From positions 62,001 through 126,000 of the forward strand of contig JBLXEV010000008.1 of the NCBI GenBank assembly GCA_048262715.1: a DNA stretch of 64,000 nt, given 5' to 3'. Positions 43,365-51,193 of this stretch are shown here, piece after piece. The stretch comes from Albirhodobacter sp048262715 (GTDB taxonomy: Bacteria > Pseudomonadota > Alphaproteobacteria > Rhodobacterales > Rhodobacteraceae). A program made the translations under genes and the position numbers. Each line of letters begins with the position of its first letter. The stretch's first letter is position 1. The notes under the pieces are model-generated. The model searched no databases and was not told where the DNA came from. It saw only the letters and a list, made by a program, of their open reading frames with translations.

Positions 43365-44621
43365 TCAGCCCTTGGTGCCGAAGGTTGCCATTGCTGCCGC
43401 CAATTCCGGCTGCGTGCGGGCGGCGGCTTCGAGCGTTTCGCCCGACCTGACCGCCTCATGCGCTTGGCGCAGACTTTTGAGCCCAGCGGCTGGTCCCGAT
43501 GGGTGTGCCATGATCCCGCCACCACAGAGGAACATCAGATCATCCGAGGCGATCTGGGCAAGCGTATGGGGCAGGGTGCCTGCCCATTGCCCGGAGGAAA
43601 AGATCGGCATCACCCGATCATCGCTCGTGCCCAGCGGGGTCAGGCAATGGCGCGCAGCCTCGGTGACCTCCTCGTCGAGGTCGGAGAATTTCCCGCCCAT
43701 CCCATGCACATGCATGTGGTCGATGCCCGCCAGACGGTAGAGCGTTTGATAGGCCCGCACGCCCATCCCGAGCAGCGGATGCCGCCCCATCCCGCCATAG
43801 CCGTTGCGGTGGCCGTGGATCGCCAGTTCGGTGTGACGCCGCAGGGTTTGCACGGCGGACATGCCCACCCAATTCAGCGAGACCATTGCGCAGCTGCCCT
43901 CTTCGCGCGCCAGAAGGTCGGCGTGACGGCGCATTGCATCGGTCTCATCGGTGATGTTGAAGGCAACCATGACCAGCTTGCCGGTCTTGTCGCGGTGGCG
44001 GCGCACGACATCCATCACCGCGCGGATCCGCTCGGGCACAGGGGCATGGGCGTGGGTGCCCGCGATCTCGTCATCTTTGATGAAATCCGCTCCTGCCTCA
44101 CACAGCCGCCCGACCAGCGCCGCGATCTCTGCGGGCGACAGGCCGATATTGGGCTTGATGATGGTGCCGAACAGCGGGCGGCCCTCAACGGATGTGGACG
44201 CGCGGGTGCCCGCAATCCCCATGCTGGGATGATCATAGCGCGCACGGTAGGCGGGGGTGACCTCAACATCCATCAGCTTGAGGCCCGTGACCTCACCCAG
44301 ATCGTAGAGGTTGCCCGCGACGACAGAGGCCAGCGTGGGCAGGTTCACCCCGACATTCTCTTCGGGGTAGTCGATCACCACGCGGTAGATCCCGCGCGGC
44401 CCCGTCAACCCTTTGCGCTCCGCCCAAGCCGAGCGCAGCGTTGGCACCTCGGAGCGGCCAATCTCTTGCACCTCGACGACGGTCGCGCCGAACCGCGCGC
44501 GCAAAGCCTCGCTTTCGCCCTCCACGCGCACGAACGTGCCCGCGCTTTGCTCTCCGGCCATCATTTGCGCCACGTCATCAATCGGGCAGGGGGTCTCAAC
44601 GATATAGGTTGCGCGGATCAT
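43365..44621 (-). CDS. RuBisCO-like protein (form IV), OiaX-type decarboxylase candidate
   Basis: A 418-residue RuBisCO large-chain homologue. The N-terminal alpha/beta domain is residues 1-135 (RGIYRVVIDYPEENVGVNLP) and the TIM barrel begins at about 140. Catalytic positions of true RuBisCO are kept: K156 in FGTIIKPNIG, the carbamate/metal set K182, D184 and E185 in FIKDDE, H271 in HGHRNG, loop-6 K311 in GMGGKF, and phosphate-binding glycines in CGGGIMAHPSG. This differs from MtnW-like RLPs that lose several of these. RLPs linked to a DUF1537 kinase (OiaX) decarboxylate 3-oxo-isoapionate 4-phosphate. It starts 3 bases after the VOC gene and is followed by the kinase. Confidence 0.88.
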   Translation of the reverse strand: MIRATYIVETPCPIDDVAQMMAGEQSAGTFVRVEGESEALRARFGATVVEVQEIGRSEVPTLRSAWAERKGLTGPRGIYRVVIDYPEENVGVNLPTLASVVAGNLYDLGEVTGLKLMDVEVTPAYRARYDHPSMGIAGTRASTSVEGRPLFGTIIKPNIGLSPAEIAALVGRLCEAGADFIKDDEIAGTHAHAPVPERIRAVMDVVRRHRDKTGKLVMVAFNITDETDAMRRHADLLAREEGSCAMVSLNWVGMSAVQTLRRHTELAIHGHRNGYGGMGRHPLLGMGVRAYQTLYRLAGIDHMHVHGMGGKFSDLDEEVTEAARHCLTPLGTSDDRVMPIFSSGQWAGTLPHTLAQIASDDLMFLCGGGIMAHPSGPAAGLKSLRQAHEAVRSGETLEAAARTQPELAAAMATFGTKG

Positions 44622-44624
44622 GGC

Positions 44625-45164
44625 TCAGATCTCCGACAAATTTGGGAAGGGGCGGACAGGGTCTTCGCCTGTCCAGCCTTCGGAGGCTTCGCGGATCAGA
44701 TCGAACATCCGGCCTTTGGGGCCTTTGACTTCGGAGAGTTCAATCACGGTGCCGGGATGGGTATCGCGATCAAAGTAAGCAAAGCGTCCGCTCTCGCCGA
44801 CCTTGCCAGACATTTTCACCTTGAAGCCCTCTGTGAGCATGCGCTCCAGATCGCGGTCATAATCTTGCGTCCAATAGGCCGTGTGCTGCAGGCCCCAATG
44901 CCCGGCATCGGTGAAATCCTTGTACATCGAGGGGACATCGTTGCGGCATTGGATCAACTCGATCTGGATATAGCCGGAGTTCGCCAACGCGACCGAATTA
45001 TGCGGCGTGTAGCGGATGCCATCATAGGTGTAATCTTCAATCGGAACTTGCGGATTGTAGAAGAACGGGCCCACGCCCATCACATCGGACCAGTGGCGCA
45101 TCGCCTCTTCAATATCGGGCACAACAAAGCCCAATTGTCGGGTCGGTCCTAGAAAACGGCTCAT
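44625..45164 (-). CDS. VOC-fold (glyoxalase/epimerase superfamily) protein in the RLP operon
   Basis: A 179-residue vicinal-oxygen-chelate protein with two beta-alpha-beta-beta-beta modules: RQLGFVVPDIEEAMRHWSDV then YIQIELIQ, and GLQHTAYWTQDYDRDL then TVIELSEVKG. Candidate metal ligands are E (IELIQ), H (LQHTAY) and E (VIELSE); the first ligand, normally H in a HVG/HIG strand, is a Gln here (RQLGFVV). Family members are epimerases, isomerases, glyoxalases or dioxygenases. It lies between the TRAP transporter and the RLP genes, where apionate operons usually have a dehydrogenase or isomerase, so it may catalyse an early isomerisation or epimerisation of the imported acid. Function is not established. 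Confidence 0.85.
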   Translation of the reverse strand: MSRFLGPTRQLGFVVPDIEEAMRHWSDVMGVGPFFYNPQVPIEDYTYDGIRYTPHNSVALANSGYIQIELIQCRNDVPSMYKDFTDAGHWGLQHTAYWTQDYDRDLERMLTEGFKVKMSGKVGESGRFAYFDRDTHPGTVIELSEVKGPKGRMFDLIREASEGWTGEDPVRPFPNLSEI

Positions 45165-45168
45165 CAGA

Positions 45169-46446
45169 TTACTCCATCAGATAGGTGGGGAGCCAGGCGG
45201 TCAGGCCCGGGAAAAAGGTCACCAGCGCGAGCGCCAGAAAAAGCGGAATGAAGAACGGCGCCGTGCCGCGCACCACCTCGGCAAAGGGCAGTTTGACGGT
45301 GATCGACATCATGTAGAGGCTCATCCCGACAGGGGGCGTCAGCAGCCCGATCATCAGGTTCAGCACCATCACCACGCCGATTTGCTCGGGCGGGGCACCC
45401 GCTTGGATCAGCGCGGGCGTGATAATCGGGGCGATAATCAGGATCGCGGCGATCGCCTCCAGAAACATGCCCGCAACCAAGAGCACCACGTTGAGGATCA
45501 GCAGCAGAACCAGCGGATTTTCCGACACGCCGAGCAACCATGCGCTGGCTTTCATCGGGATTTGATCCATCGTCAAAACCCATGCGAAGATCGCAGCGGC
45601 GGCCACCACAAAGAGGATATTTGCCGTCGCCAATACGGTTTCGCGCGCGGCGTCTATCAGCGCCTTGAGGGTCAGCTTGCGGTAGACGATTGAGCCGATC
45701 AGGATCGCATAGGCGACAGTAATCCCTGCGGCCTCCGTCGGCCCGAAATATCCCGAGAGCAGGCCGCCGAGCAGCAAGACGGGTGTCATCAACGCCGGCA
45801 GTGAGATCACCGAGAGACGCAAGAACGCGGGGAGGCTGGGCGAGACATCATCGCGGGGCAGGTTTTGGCGGCGCGCGATCAGGGCGATATAGCCCATCAG
45901 CATCCCCGCCAGCATCAGCGCAGGCACGATCCCCGCGAGCAGCAGTTTCACCGGCGAGACCTCTGCCGCGGCCGCGAAGATGATGAGCGGGATCGAGGGC
46001 GGGAAAATCGGGCCGATGGTGGCCGATGCGATGGTCAATCCGGCGGCAAAGCGGCGGGTGTAACCTTGCTTTTCCATTTCACGGACCTGCATCCCGCCAA
46101 GCGCGCCGATATCGGCCAGCGCCGCCCCCGACATGCCCGCGAACACCAGCGAGAGGAGCACGTTGACATAGGCCATCCCGCCCCGAAGCCGCCCGACAAC
46201 CATTCGCACGAGGTCAAACATATAGGTGGTGACGCCCGTCGCGCTCAAAAGGGCAGCGGCCATGATAAACAGAGGCACTGCGAGCAGCGGCGAGCTGTCA
46301 ATCGAGTTGACCGCACGTTGCAAAAGCACCGAGGCAGGCAGTCCGTGGGCGATGATGGTGACGGCCGAGGAGAGGCCGAGCGCCACCGCAATCGGCGCGC
46401 CGATGATCAAGAACAGCGCGAACAGGATCAGAAGCGTCAGGGTCAT
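45169..46446 (-). CDS. TRAP transporter large membrane subunit (DctM type)
   Basis: A 425-residue membrane protein with about 12 helices, starting LTLLILFALFLIIGAPIAVA. DctM markers are VPLFIMAAALLSATGVT, FAGMSGAALADIGALG, IASATIGPIFPPSIPLIIF and the C-terminal GLLTPPVGMSLYMMS. The ATG at 46446 overlaps the small-subunit stop (ATGA); the frame is open a further 55 codons upstream, within that gene. Symports sodium with the organic acid delivered by the DctP protein. Confidence 0.95.
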   Translation of the reverse strand: MTLTLLILFALFLIIGAPIAVALGLSSAVTIIAHGLPASVLLQRAVNSIDSSPLLAVPLFIMAAALLSATGVTTYMFDLVRMVVGRLRGGMAYVNVLLSLVFAGMSGAALADIGALGGMQVREMEKQGYTRRFAAGLTIASATIGPIFPPSIPLIIFAAAAEVSPVKLLLAGIVPALMLAGMLMGYIALIARRQNLPRDDVSPSLPAFLRLSVISLPALMTPVLLLGGLLSGYFGPTEAAGITVAYAILIGSIVYRKLTLKALIDAARETVLATANILFVVAAAAIFAWVLTMDQIPMKASAWLLGVSENPLVLLLILNVVLLVAGMFLEAIAAILIIAPIITPALIQAGAPPEQIGVVMVLNLMIGLLTPPVGMSLYMMSITVKLPFAEVVRGTAPFFIPLFLALALVTFFPGLTAWLPTYLME

Positions 46447-46952
46447 TTCAAAGCCCTCTCGTGACGAAGAACTGCGAAAATGCGCCACAGCGCGATGACC
46501 GCCATCAGCGCAAAGCAGATCAGCACAGGCCCGAAAAGCCAGATATTTTGTAGCCCGAGCGCAGGGGTTTTGAATTTCCACGCCCGTTGAAGATAGAGCC
46601 AGCCGCCCCAAAGCGTGAGCAGGCTAAAGGCAAACATGCTCAATTCCGCCAACACGAAACAGATCAGGCGCGGCAGCCGTGGCATCAGATTTGTGAAGAC
46701 ATCTACTGCGAAATGTTGGCCCTGCAGCGCGAGCAGCGGCGCCGTGAGATAGACAGCCAGAACGCCGGAATACCGCGTAATTTCTTCGGCTCTGGGCAGG
46801 CCCGTGTTCCAAATGTTGCGTGCCAAGACTTGCGCGACGATCAAGGTGGCGATCAGCAACAACAACCCTGTCGCGATCACCAGCATCGCGCGGGTGAGGG
46901 TATCCAGCGCCTTTGGAGGCGCTGGAACGGTGAGGATGGAGAGGGTGGACAT
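46443..46952 (-). CDS. TRAP transporter small membrane subunit (DctQ type)
   Basis: A 169-residue protein with four predicted membrane helices (about 21-43, 58-78, 93-115, 138-160). The ARNIWNTGLPRAEEITRYSGVLAVY segment, read in two parts, is typical of DctQ between helices one and two, and GQHFAVDVFTNLMP follows. It lies between DctP (4 bases upstream) and DctM (overlapping). Confidence 0.92.
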   Translation of the reverse strand: MSTLSILTVPAPPKALDTLTRAMLVIATGLLLLIATLIVAQVLARNIWNTGLPRAEEITRYSGVLAVYLTAPLLALQGQHFAVDVFTNLMPRLPRLICFVLAELSMFAFSLLTLWGGWLYLQRAWKFKTPALGLQNIWLFGPVLICFALMAVIALWRIFAVLRHERALK

Positions 46953-46955
46953 GGA

Positions 46956-47969
46956 TCAGGCGATAGCCGCGATTTTGGCGTAAAGATCGCCCCATTCGGC
47001 GTCGAATTCTTTCGATACCCGCGCTTTGACGCTGCTGCGGAAACTCTCGAGATCCAAGCCCGCATCAGCATCAATCACCGTCATGCCCTGCGCGCGCAGC
47101 GCCGCAAGATCGGTCGCCTCGGCGGCCAGCATCTCTTGCGAGGCGCGGTCGCGGGTTTCGGTCGCGGCACTGGCCACGGCCTCTTTATGTGCATCCGAGA
47201 GGCCATTCCACACATCGTCATTCATCATCACGACCTGCGCCGCCGAGATGTGCCCCGTGAGCATCAGATGGCTTTGCACCTCATAGAGCTTGGCCGAGAC
47301 CAAGACGTTCATCGGGTTTTCCTGCCCGTTCACAACGCCCGTCGCCAGCGCGGTCGGCACTTCGGACCAATCGACGGGGACGGGAACCGCGCCGAGCCCC
47401 TCAACCGTTGCCATGTAGATCGGGAACGGGATGGAGCGGATTTTTACGCCCGCCAGATCCGCAGGGGATTTGGCCGCGCGATCAGCGGTCAAGTTGCGGG
47501 TGCCGAAGTAGAACGCATACAGCGCACGGGTGCCGGAGGCCGCGATCAGCCCTTCGTTCAGCTCTTGCATCACGGGGCTTTGCACATCGACGACCTTCAT
47601 CAAATGGTCGATGTCGCGGTAGAGATAGGGCGTGTCGAAGGCCGCGAAAGGCGCGTAGAGCGAGCCGATGGCGCCTGCGGTGTTATGCGAAAAGGCGATG
47701 GATCCGGTCGAGACGGCCTCGGCGAGTTCCTGCAATTTCCCGAGCTGCGAATTGGGGAAAATCTGGATGCTCAGCTCACCGCCGGTCTTTTCCTCAACTG
47801 CTTTGGCAAACCATTCGGCCTGCGCTCCCGCGATGGAATTGGGCGTGTGCATGTGGCCATAGCGTAGGGTGGTTGCCGCGCGGGCCCCCTTACCCAAGAA
47901 AGGCGTAGCAACAAGAGCAGCACCGCCTGCCAATAAAAGGCCGCGACGTGAAAGCGCGTTCGTAGTCAT
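46956..47969 (-). CDS. TRAP transporter substrate-binding protein (DctP type), Tat-like leader
   Basis: A 337-residue periplasmic protein. The leader has a twin-arginine-type motif SRRGLLLAGGAALVATPFL and cleavage near GARA, so Tat export is likely. DctP markers are TTLRYGHMHTPNSIAGAQAE, QIFPNSQLGKLQELAEAV, and the ligand-binding AGVKIRSIPFPIYMATVEGL in which the Arg normally pairs with the substrate carboxylate. GGAGGAG lies 6 bases before the ATG at 47969. First gene of the leftward TRAP-VOC-RLP-kinase operon; a carboxylated sugar is the expected ligand. Confidence 0.94.
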   Translation of the reverse strand: MTTNALSRRGLLLAGGAALVATPFLGKGARAATTLRYGHMHTPNSIAGAQAEWFAKAVEEKTGGELSIQIFPNSQLGKLQELAEAVSTGSIAFSHNTAGAIGSLYAPFAAFDTPYLYRDIDHLMKVVDVQSPVMQELNEGLIAASGTRALYAFYFGTRNLTADRAAKSPADLAGVKIRSIPFPIYMATVEGLGAVPVPVDWSEVPTALATGVVNGQENPMNVLVSAKLYEVQSHLMLTGHISAAQVVMMNDDVWNGLSDAHKEAVASAATETRDRASQEMLAAEATDLAALRAQGMTVIDADAGLDLESFRSSVKARVSKEFDAEWGDLYAKIAAIA

Positions 47970-48048
47970 GATAATCTCCTCCCAAGAGTTCCAAATCCTG
48001 CGAGCCTCCCGTGCCCGCCGTCTTGACCCAAAGTTCCGGATATGGTCC

Positions 48049-48078
48049 AAACCGTCAATCGATGTTTTTTGATGGTTT
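48049..48078. promoter_or_regulatory. Inverted repeat before the LacI gene, candidate operator of the RLP operon
   Basis: AAACCGTCAA at 48049-48058 and TTGATGGTTT at 48069-48078 form a 10-bp inverted repeat (one mismatch) with a 10-base spacer, in the 119-base gap between divergent dctP and the LacI gene. A further TTTTTGATGGGTT follows directly. This is the natural place for the LacI protein to act; the spacing is wider than a classical LacI operator, so the assignment is tentative. Confidence 0.4.
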
Positions 48079-48088
48079 TTGATGGGTT

Positions 48089-49099
48089 ATGAAAAACGGG
48101 CCAGGGATAAGGGAAATTGCGTTGCGCGCAGGCGTCTCCGAGGCGACGGTGGACCGGGTGCTGCATGGCCGCCCGAATGTGCGCGCCGCGACGGTCGAGC
48201 GCGTTTTGCAGGCTACGGCCGCGCTGCAATATCTCTCCGAGCCCGCATTGGCGCGCCTTGCGCGGCCGGATCGTCAGCGTCTGACCGTGGTTCTGCCCAG
48301 CAGCGCCAACCCGTTTTTGCGGATCCTCAATCAAGAGCTGCGCAAATGGGCGCAGGTGCGGGATCGTGGGGCGCGGATCCACAGCTATCTGATGGATTCG
48401 ATGAATCCCGATGTCATGGCGCGCTGTCTGCGCCGACTGGGAAAGAAATCGGATGCCATCGCGTTTTTCGGGGTGGATCACCCCGATGTGCGCGACGAGG
48501 TCGATCTGCTGGTGGATCAGGGCAAGCTGGTGTTGACCTTGATCAGCGATATCACCGGCTCGCGGCGTCATGGCTATATCGGCATCGACAATCTCGCGGC
48601 GGGGCGCACCGCAGCCTATCTGCTGGCGAGTACGGCGCCGCGCAGCGGGGGCAAACTGGCGATCATCGCGGCCACCCGCCATTACCGCGCGCATATCGAG
48701 CGCGAGTTGGGCTTTCAGGAATTGATCCGGCGCGATCACGCGCATCTGGAATTCGCAGGCACATTCGAGGGGCAGGATGACCCGCTTACCAACATGAAAA
48801 TGACCCTTGATCTGCTGGAGCGGCACCCCGACCTGCGCGGGATTTATAATGTGGGCGGCTCGTCCGAAGGCATCGGCATGGCGCTGACGCGGACGGGGCG
48901 GGCGGGCGATGTTCGGTTGATCGGCCACGGATTTGGCCCTGACACACGGCGGATGTTACAAGGCGGGATCATGACGGCGGTGCTGACCCAGCGCACACAA
49001 TCCCTGTTGGAGGTGATGCTGGATCAGCTCCATGCCAAATCGCCGCCCCAGCCCTTGCCGATGCAGATCATCTTTCCGACCAATCTGCCTGCGGAATGA
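48089..49099 (+). CDS. LacI-family transcriptional regulator of the RLP/TRAP operon
   Basis: A 336-residue regulator: helix-turn-helix GIREIALRAGVSEATVDRVL (the VDRVLHGR form found in LacI proteins of the sugar-acid/AglR-like group), a ligand domain starting LTVVLPSSANPFLRILNQEL, and YIGIDNLAAGRTAAYLL. The ATG has no strong ribosome-binding site. It diverges from the DctPQM-VOC-RLP-kinase operon and so most likely senses the imported acid or its product. Confidence 0.92.
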   Translation: MKNGPGIREIALRAGVSEATVDRVLHGRPNVRAATVERVLQATAALQYLSEPALARLARPDRQRLTVVLPSSANPFLRILNQELRKWAQVRDRGARIHSYLMDSMNPDVMARCLRRLGKKSDAIAFFGVDHPDVRDEVDLLVDQGKLVLTLISDITGSRRHGYIGIDNLAAGRTAAYLLASTAPRSGGKLAIIAATRHYRAHIERELGFQELIRRDHAHLEFAGTFEGQDDPLTNMKMTLDLLERHPDLRGIYNVGGSSEGIGMALTRTGRAGDVRLIGHGFGPDTRRMLQGGIMTAVLTQRTQSLLEVMLDQLHAKSPPQPLPMQIIFPTNLPAE

Positions 49100-49103
49100 G
49101 CGC

Positions 49104-49117
49104 GGGGGGGGGGGGGG
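49104..49117 (+). repeat. Homopolymeric tract of 14 G
   Basis: An uninterrupted run of 14 G begins 5 bases after the LacI stop, in the 63-base gap between the convergent LacI and cyclase-family genes. It is outside coding sequence. It may be a length-unstable slippage tract or a place where the reported length is unreliable. Confidence 0.9.
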
Positions 49118-49162
49118 CGGCAGGGTGCACGGCGGGGCCCAAAAGCGAACCCCGCGACCGAC

Positions 49163-50176
49163 CTAGATTGTGGCGACGGGCGTTACAGGCGACCCAATCG
49201 CGCCGCGTAGATACAGAGGCGGGGCGGTGAGGAAGACGGCGTTGCGCCCCGTTTCTTGCAGCGCATTGGCCAGATCGCGCAGATACCACAGCTCGGCAAG
49301 CGGCAGCCCCAATTTGAACAAGCAATGATTGTGGAGCGGCAGGCGCAGGCAGCAAGCGTGGGGATCGGAATGGGGGTTCTCGACCGCATAATTATCCGCA
49401 GCAATCGCCGCGATCTGGCTGTCGGTGATCCATCTGTGCAAGGCGGTGTCCGTGCCGTCGAGAACCGCACCGGTGCGATCCAGCCGCGCGGGATCAGGAG
49501 CGTCTTGCATATCCCAAAGCGCTTCAGAATACCCTGTGCGCAGCAACAAAATATCCCCGCGTTTGATTTCGATTTTTTGCTCGGCGATGACCTCTTCCAG
49601 CAGATCACGCCCGACAATCACGCGCTCGGTTCCGAAATGCCGCACGAAATCGATCAGAACGCCGCGCCCTTGCACGGGGGTTTTCGCCATTTCACTGACC
49701 GAGAGCCGCCGCGCGTAAGAGGCGTGCCCCTCTTCAGCCCCCGCGCCAACCACATCCACATCCGCGCGGTGGCCATTGTAATAGCAGCGTTCTTTCACGC
49801 CATCGCCATCCGCATCAAACAGCGCGCCAACATGCGCAAGGGAATCCCATTGTGTCGAATATTGCGTCGAGAGCAGCACCTGATCATCGCTCAGCACGTC
49901 TTGCAAAATCGGATCCACCTCGCTGAGCGGGTAATTGATATAGGGCGTCTCGCCAAGGCATGTTGGCGCGAGCCGCGGGGGTTTCCGGCGTGGATTGAGG
50001 GTCAAGGCTCCGGGCAAATCCAGCGGCAGCGACAAGCAAAACGCCCGCCCTTCGCGGATCTCGCGCGCGGCGGCTTGGCGCTCTGACTCGGTGATGTAAT
50101 TCAGCGTCCCGAGTTGGTCATCCGCTCCGAAATCGCCCCAATTGCTGCCCTCTGGACGGTTCACCCAAGTTGGCAT
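49163..50176 (-). CDS. Cyclase-family (PF04199) metal-dependent hydrolase
   Basis: A 337-residue protein of the kynurenine-formamidase/cyclase superfamily. The core metal-site segment is STQWDSLAHVGALFD, the QWDxLAH variant of the family's HxGTHxD motif, followed by RGVLIDFVRHFG, KRGDILLLRTGY and NPHSDPHACCLRLPLHNHCL. The ATG at 50176 has GGAGAG 6 bases upstream. It starts 2 bases after the dehydrogenase-like gene and is co-transcribed with it. Amide or lactone hydrolysis is the usual chemistry; the substrate is unknown. Confidence 0.88.
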   Translation of the reverse strand: MPTWVNRPEGSNWGDFGADDQLGTLNYITESERQAAAREIREGRAFCLSLPLDLPGALTLNPRRKPPRLAPTCLGETPYINYPLSEVDPILQDVLSDDQVLLSTQYSTQWDSLAHVGALFDADGDGVKERCYYNGHRADVDVVGAGAEEGHASYARRLSVSEMAKTPVQGRGVLIDFVRHFGTERVIVGRDLLEEVIAEQKIEIKRGDILLLRTGYSEALWDMQDAPDPARLDRTGAVLDGTDTALHRWITDSQIAAIAADNYAVENPHSDPHACCLRLPLHNHCLFKLGLPLAELWYLRDLANALQETGRNAVFLTAPPLYLRGAIGSPVTPVATI

Positions 50177-50178
50177 GT

Positions 50179-51084
50179 CTACTCTCCCTCGTTGGCGTCG
50201 ACCTGCGCCGCGAGCGCAATTAGCTCCGGCAAGAGACGTTCGATCTGTTCCATTTTTGTCTGCTGCTCGGCATCCCACGTGTAGAACCCTTGACCCGATT
50301 TACGCCCGATATCCCCCGCAGCAACCATGCGCGCAAGGGTCTCCGGCGGTGTGTCGCGCGCATCCAGATCAGCGTAGAGATAGCGTGCGATGTTGAGATG
50401 GGTGTCAAGCCCGTTCAGATCGCGTTGCAACAGCGGCCCGATCATCGCGAGGCGCACGCCAAGCGCATAGCGGGTCACGAGATCAATCGCCTCTGCATCG
50501 GCCACGCCCGTTGCCATGAGGTGAAAGCACTCCCGCATCAGCGCGTGTTGCAGGCGATTGGCGATGAAGCCCGGCACATCCGCGCGCAGACGCGCCACTT
50601 TCTTTCCCGTGCCCTCTAAAAATGCGGCCGTTTTCGCGACGACCGCCTCTGATGTTTTCGGCCCCGGAACGAGTTCCACCGCAGGGATGAGATCGGCGGG
50701 ATTGAAGAAATGTGTGATCACGAAGCGTTCGGGGCAACGCATGTTTTTCGTCAGCTCCGCGGTCGGCAATCCCGATGTATTGGAGGCAATCACGGTTGAG
50801 TCGTCGAAAAACGCCTCCGAGTCCGCAATCACTTGATGCTTGAGCGAAAGAACTTCAGGCACGACTTCGATCACCATCATTGCCGCGCGCCACAGATCGG
50901 GAAGCGCGTCGATCTTGGTGTGCGTGGTCAGAGGCTCCCTTGGGTTACCTATCGTTTTCTCAGCATTTTCAAGCGCTTCGTCTGATGGATCAATCAAGGC
51001 AACAGGGTGTCCACTTCGCAGAATATGCTTGCAAATGCGCGCCCCCATGATGCCTGCGCCGATGACAACGACCCGGTGTTGCAT
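50179..51084 (-). CDS. 3-hydroxyacyl-CoA dehydrogenase-family NAD-dependent oxidoreductase
   Basis: A 301-residue enzyme: Rossmann start HRVVVIGAGIMGARICKHIL with an Asp (LIDPSD) that selects NAD, the NTSGLPTAEL turn, the catalytic HFFNPADLIPAVELVPG (His with Glu dyad) and FIANRLQHALMRECFHL at the start of the helical domain. Relatives include 3-hydroxybutyryl-CoA, L-carnitine and L-gulonate dehydrogenases; beside a cyclase-family hydrolase and away from any CoA ligase, a small hydroxyacid substrate is at least as likely as an acyl-CoA. It diverges from the AtoE-type transporter gene. Confidence 0.88.
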   Translation of the reverse strand: MQHRVVVIGAGIMGARICKHILRSGHPVALIDPSDEALENAEKTIGNPREPLTTHTKIDALPDLWRAAMMVIEVVPEVLSLKHQVIADSEAFFDDSTVIASNTSGLPTAELTKNMRCPERFVITHFFNPADLIPAVELVPGPKTSEAVVAKTAAFLEGTGKKVARLRADVPGFIANRLQHALMRECFHLMATGVADAEAIDLVTRYALGVRLAMIGPLLQRDLNGLDTHLNIARYLYADLDARDTPPETLARMVAAGDIGRKSGQGFYTWDAEQQTKMEQIERLLPELIALAAQVDANEGE

Positions 51085-51127
51085 GTGTTTCCCTCACAAT
51101 AAATTTGTTGACAATATAAGTGATATC

Positions 51128-51152
51128 CTGTGATTAGCAAATTGTATCACAG
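51128..51152. promoter_or_regulatory. CTGTGAT-N11-ATCACAG operator-like dyad
   Basis: Perfect 7-bp inverted repeat with an 11-base spacer at 51128-51152, in the 109-base divergent gap between the 3HCDH-like gene and the transporter gene. The inner T-N11-A fits the LysR operator pattern, and the LysR gene at 54702 is the closest candidate; a GntR site is an alternative. The gap also carries AT-rich sequence (TTGACAATATAA at about 51113-51124) that could hold promoter elements. Confidence 0.55.
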
Positions 51153-51193
51153 AGATATTTGCCGGGGCGGGAGGCCCCGAGAGGGAGGACATC

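Noticed and set aside
43365..44621. A true CO2-fixing RuBisCO.
   Set aside because: Although the catalytic lysines and metal ligands are present, the protein is shorter, there is no small subunit, phosphoribulokinase or CbbR nearby, and it sits with a DUF1537 kinase and TRAP genes as RLPs of sugar-acid pathways do.
43458..45152. A 564-codon open frame opposite the RLP and VOC genes.
   Set aside because: No domain, basic composition, and it spans two clearly functional genes on the other strand.
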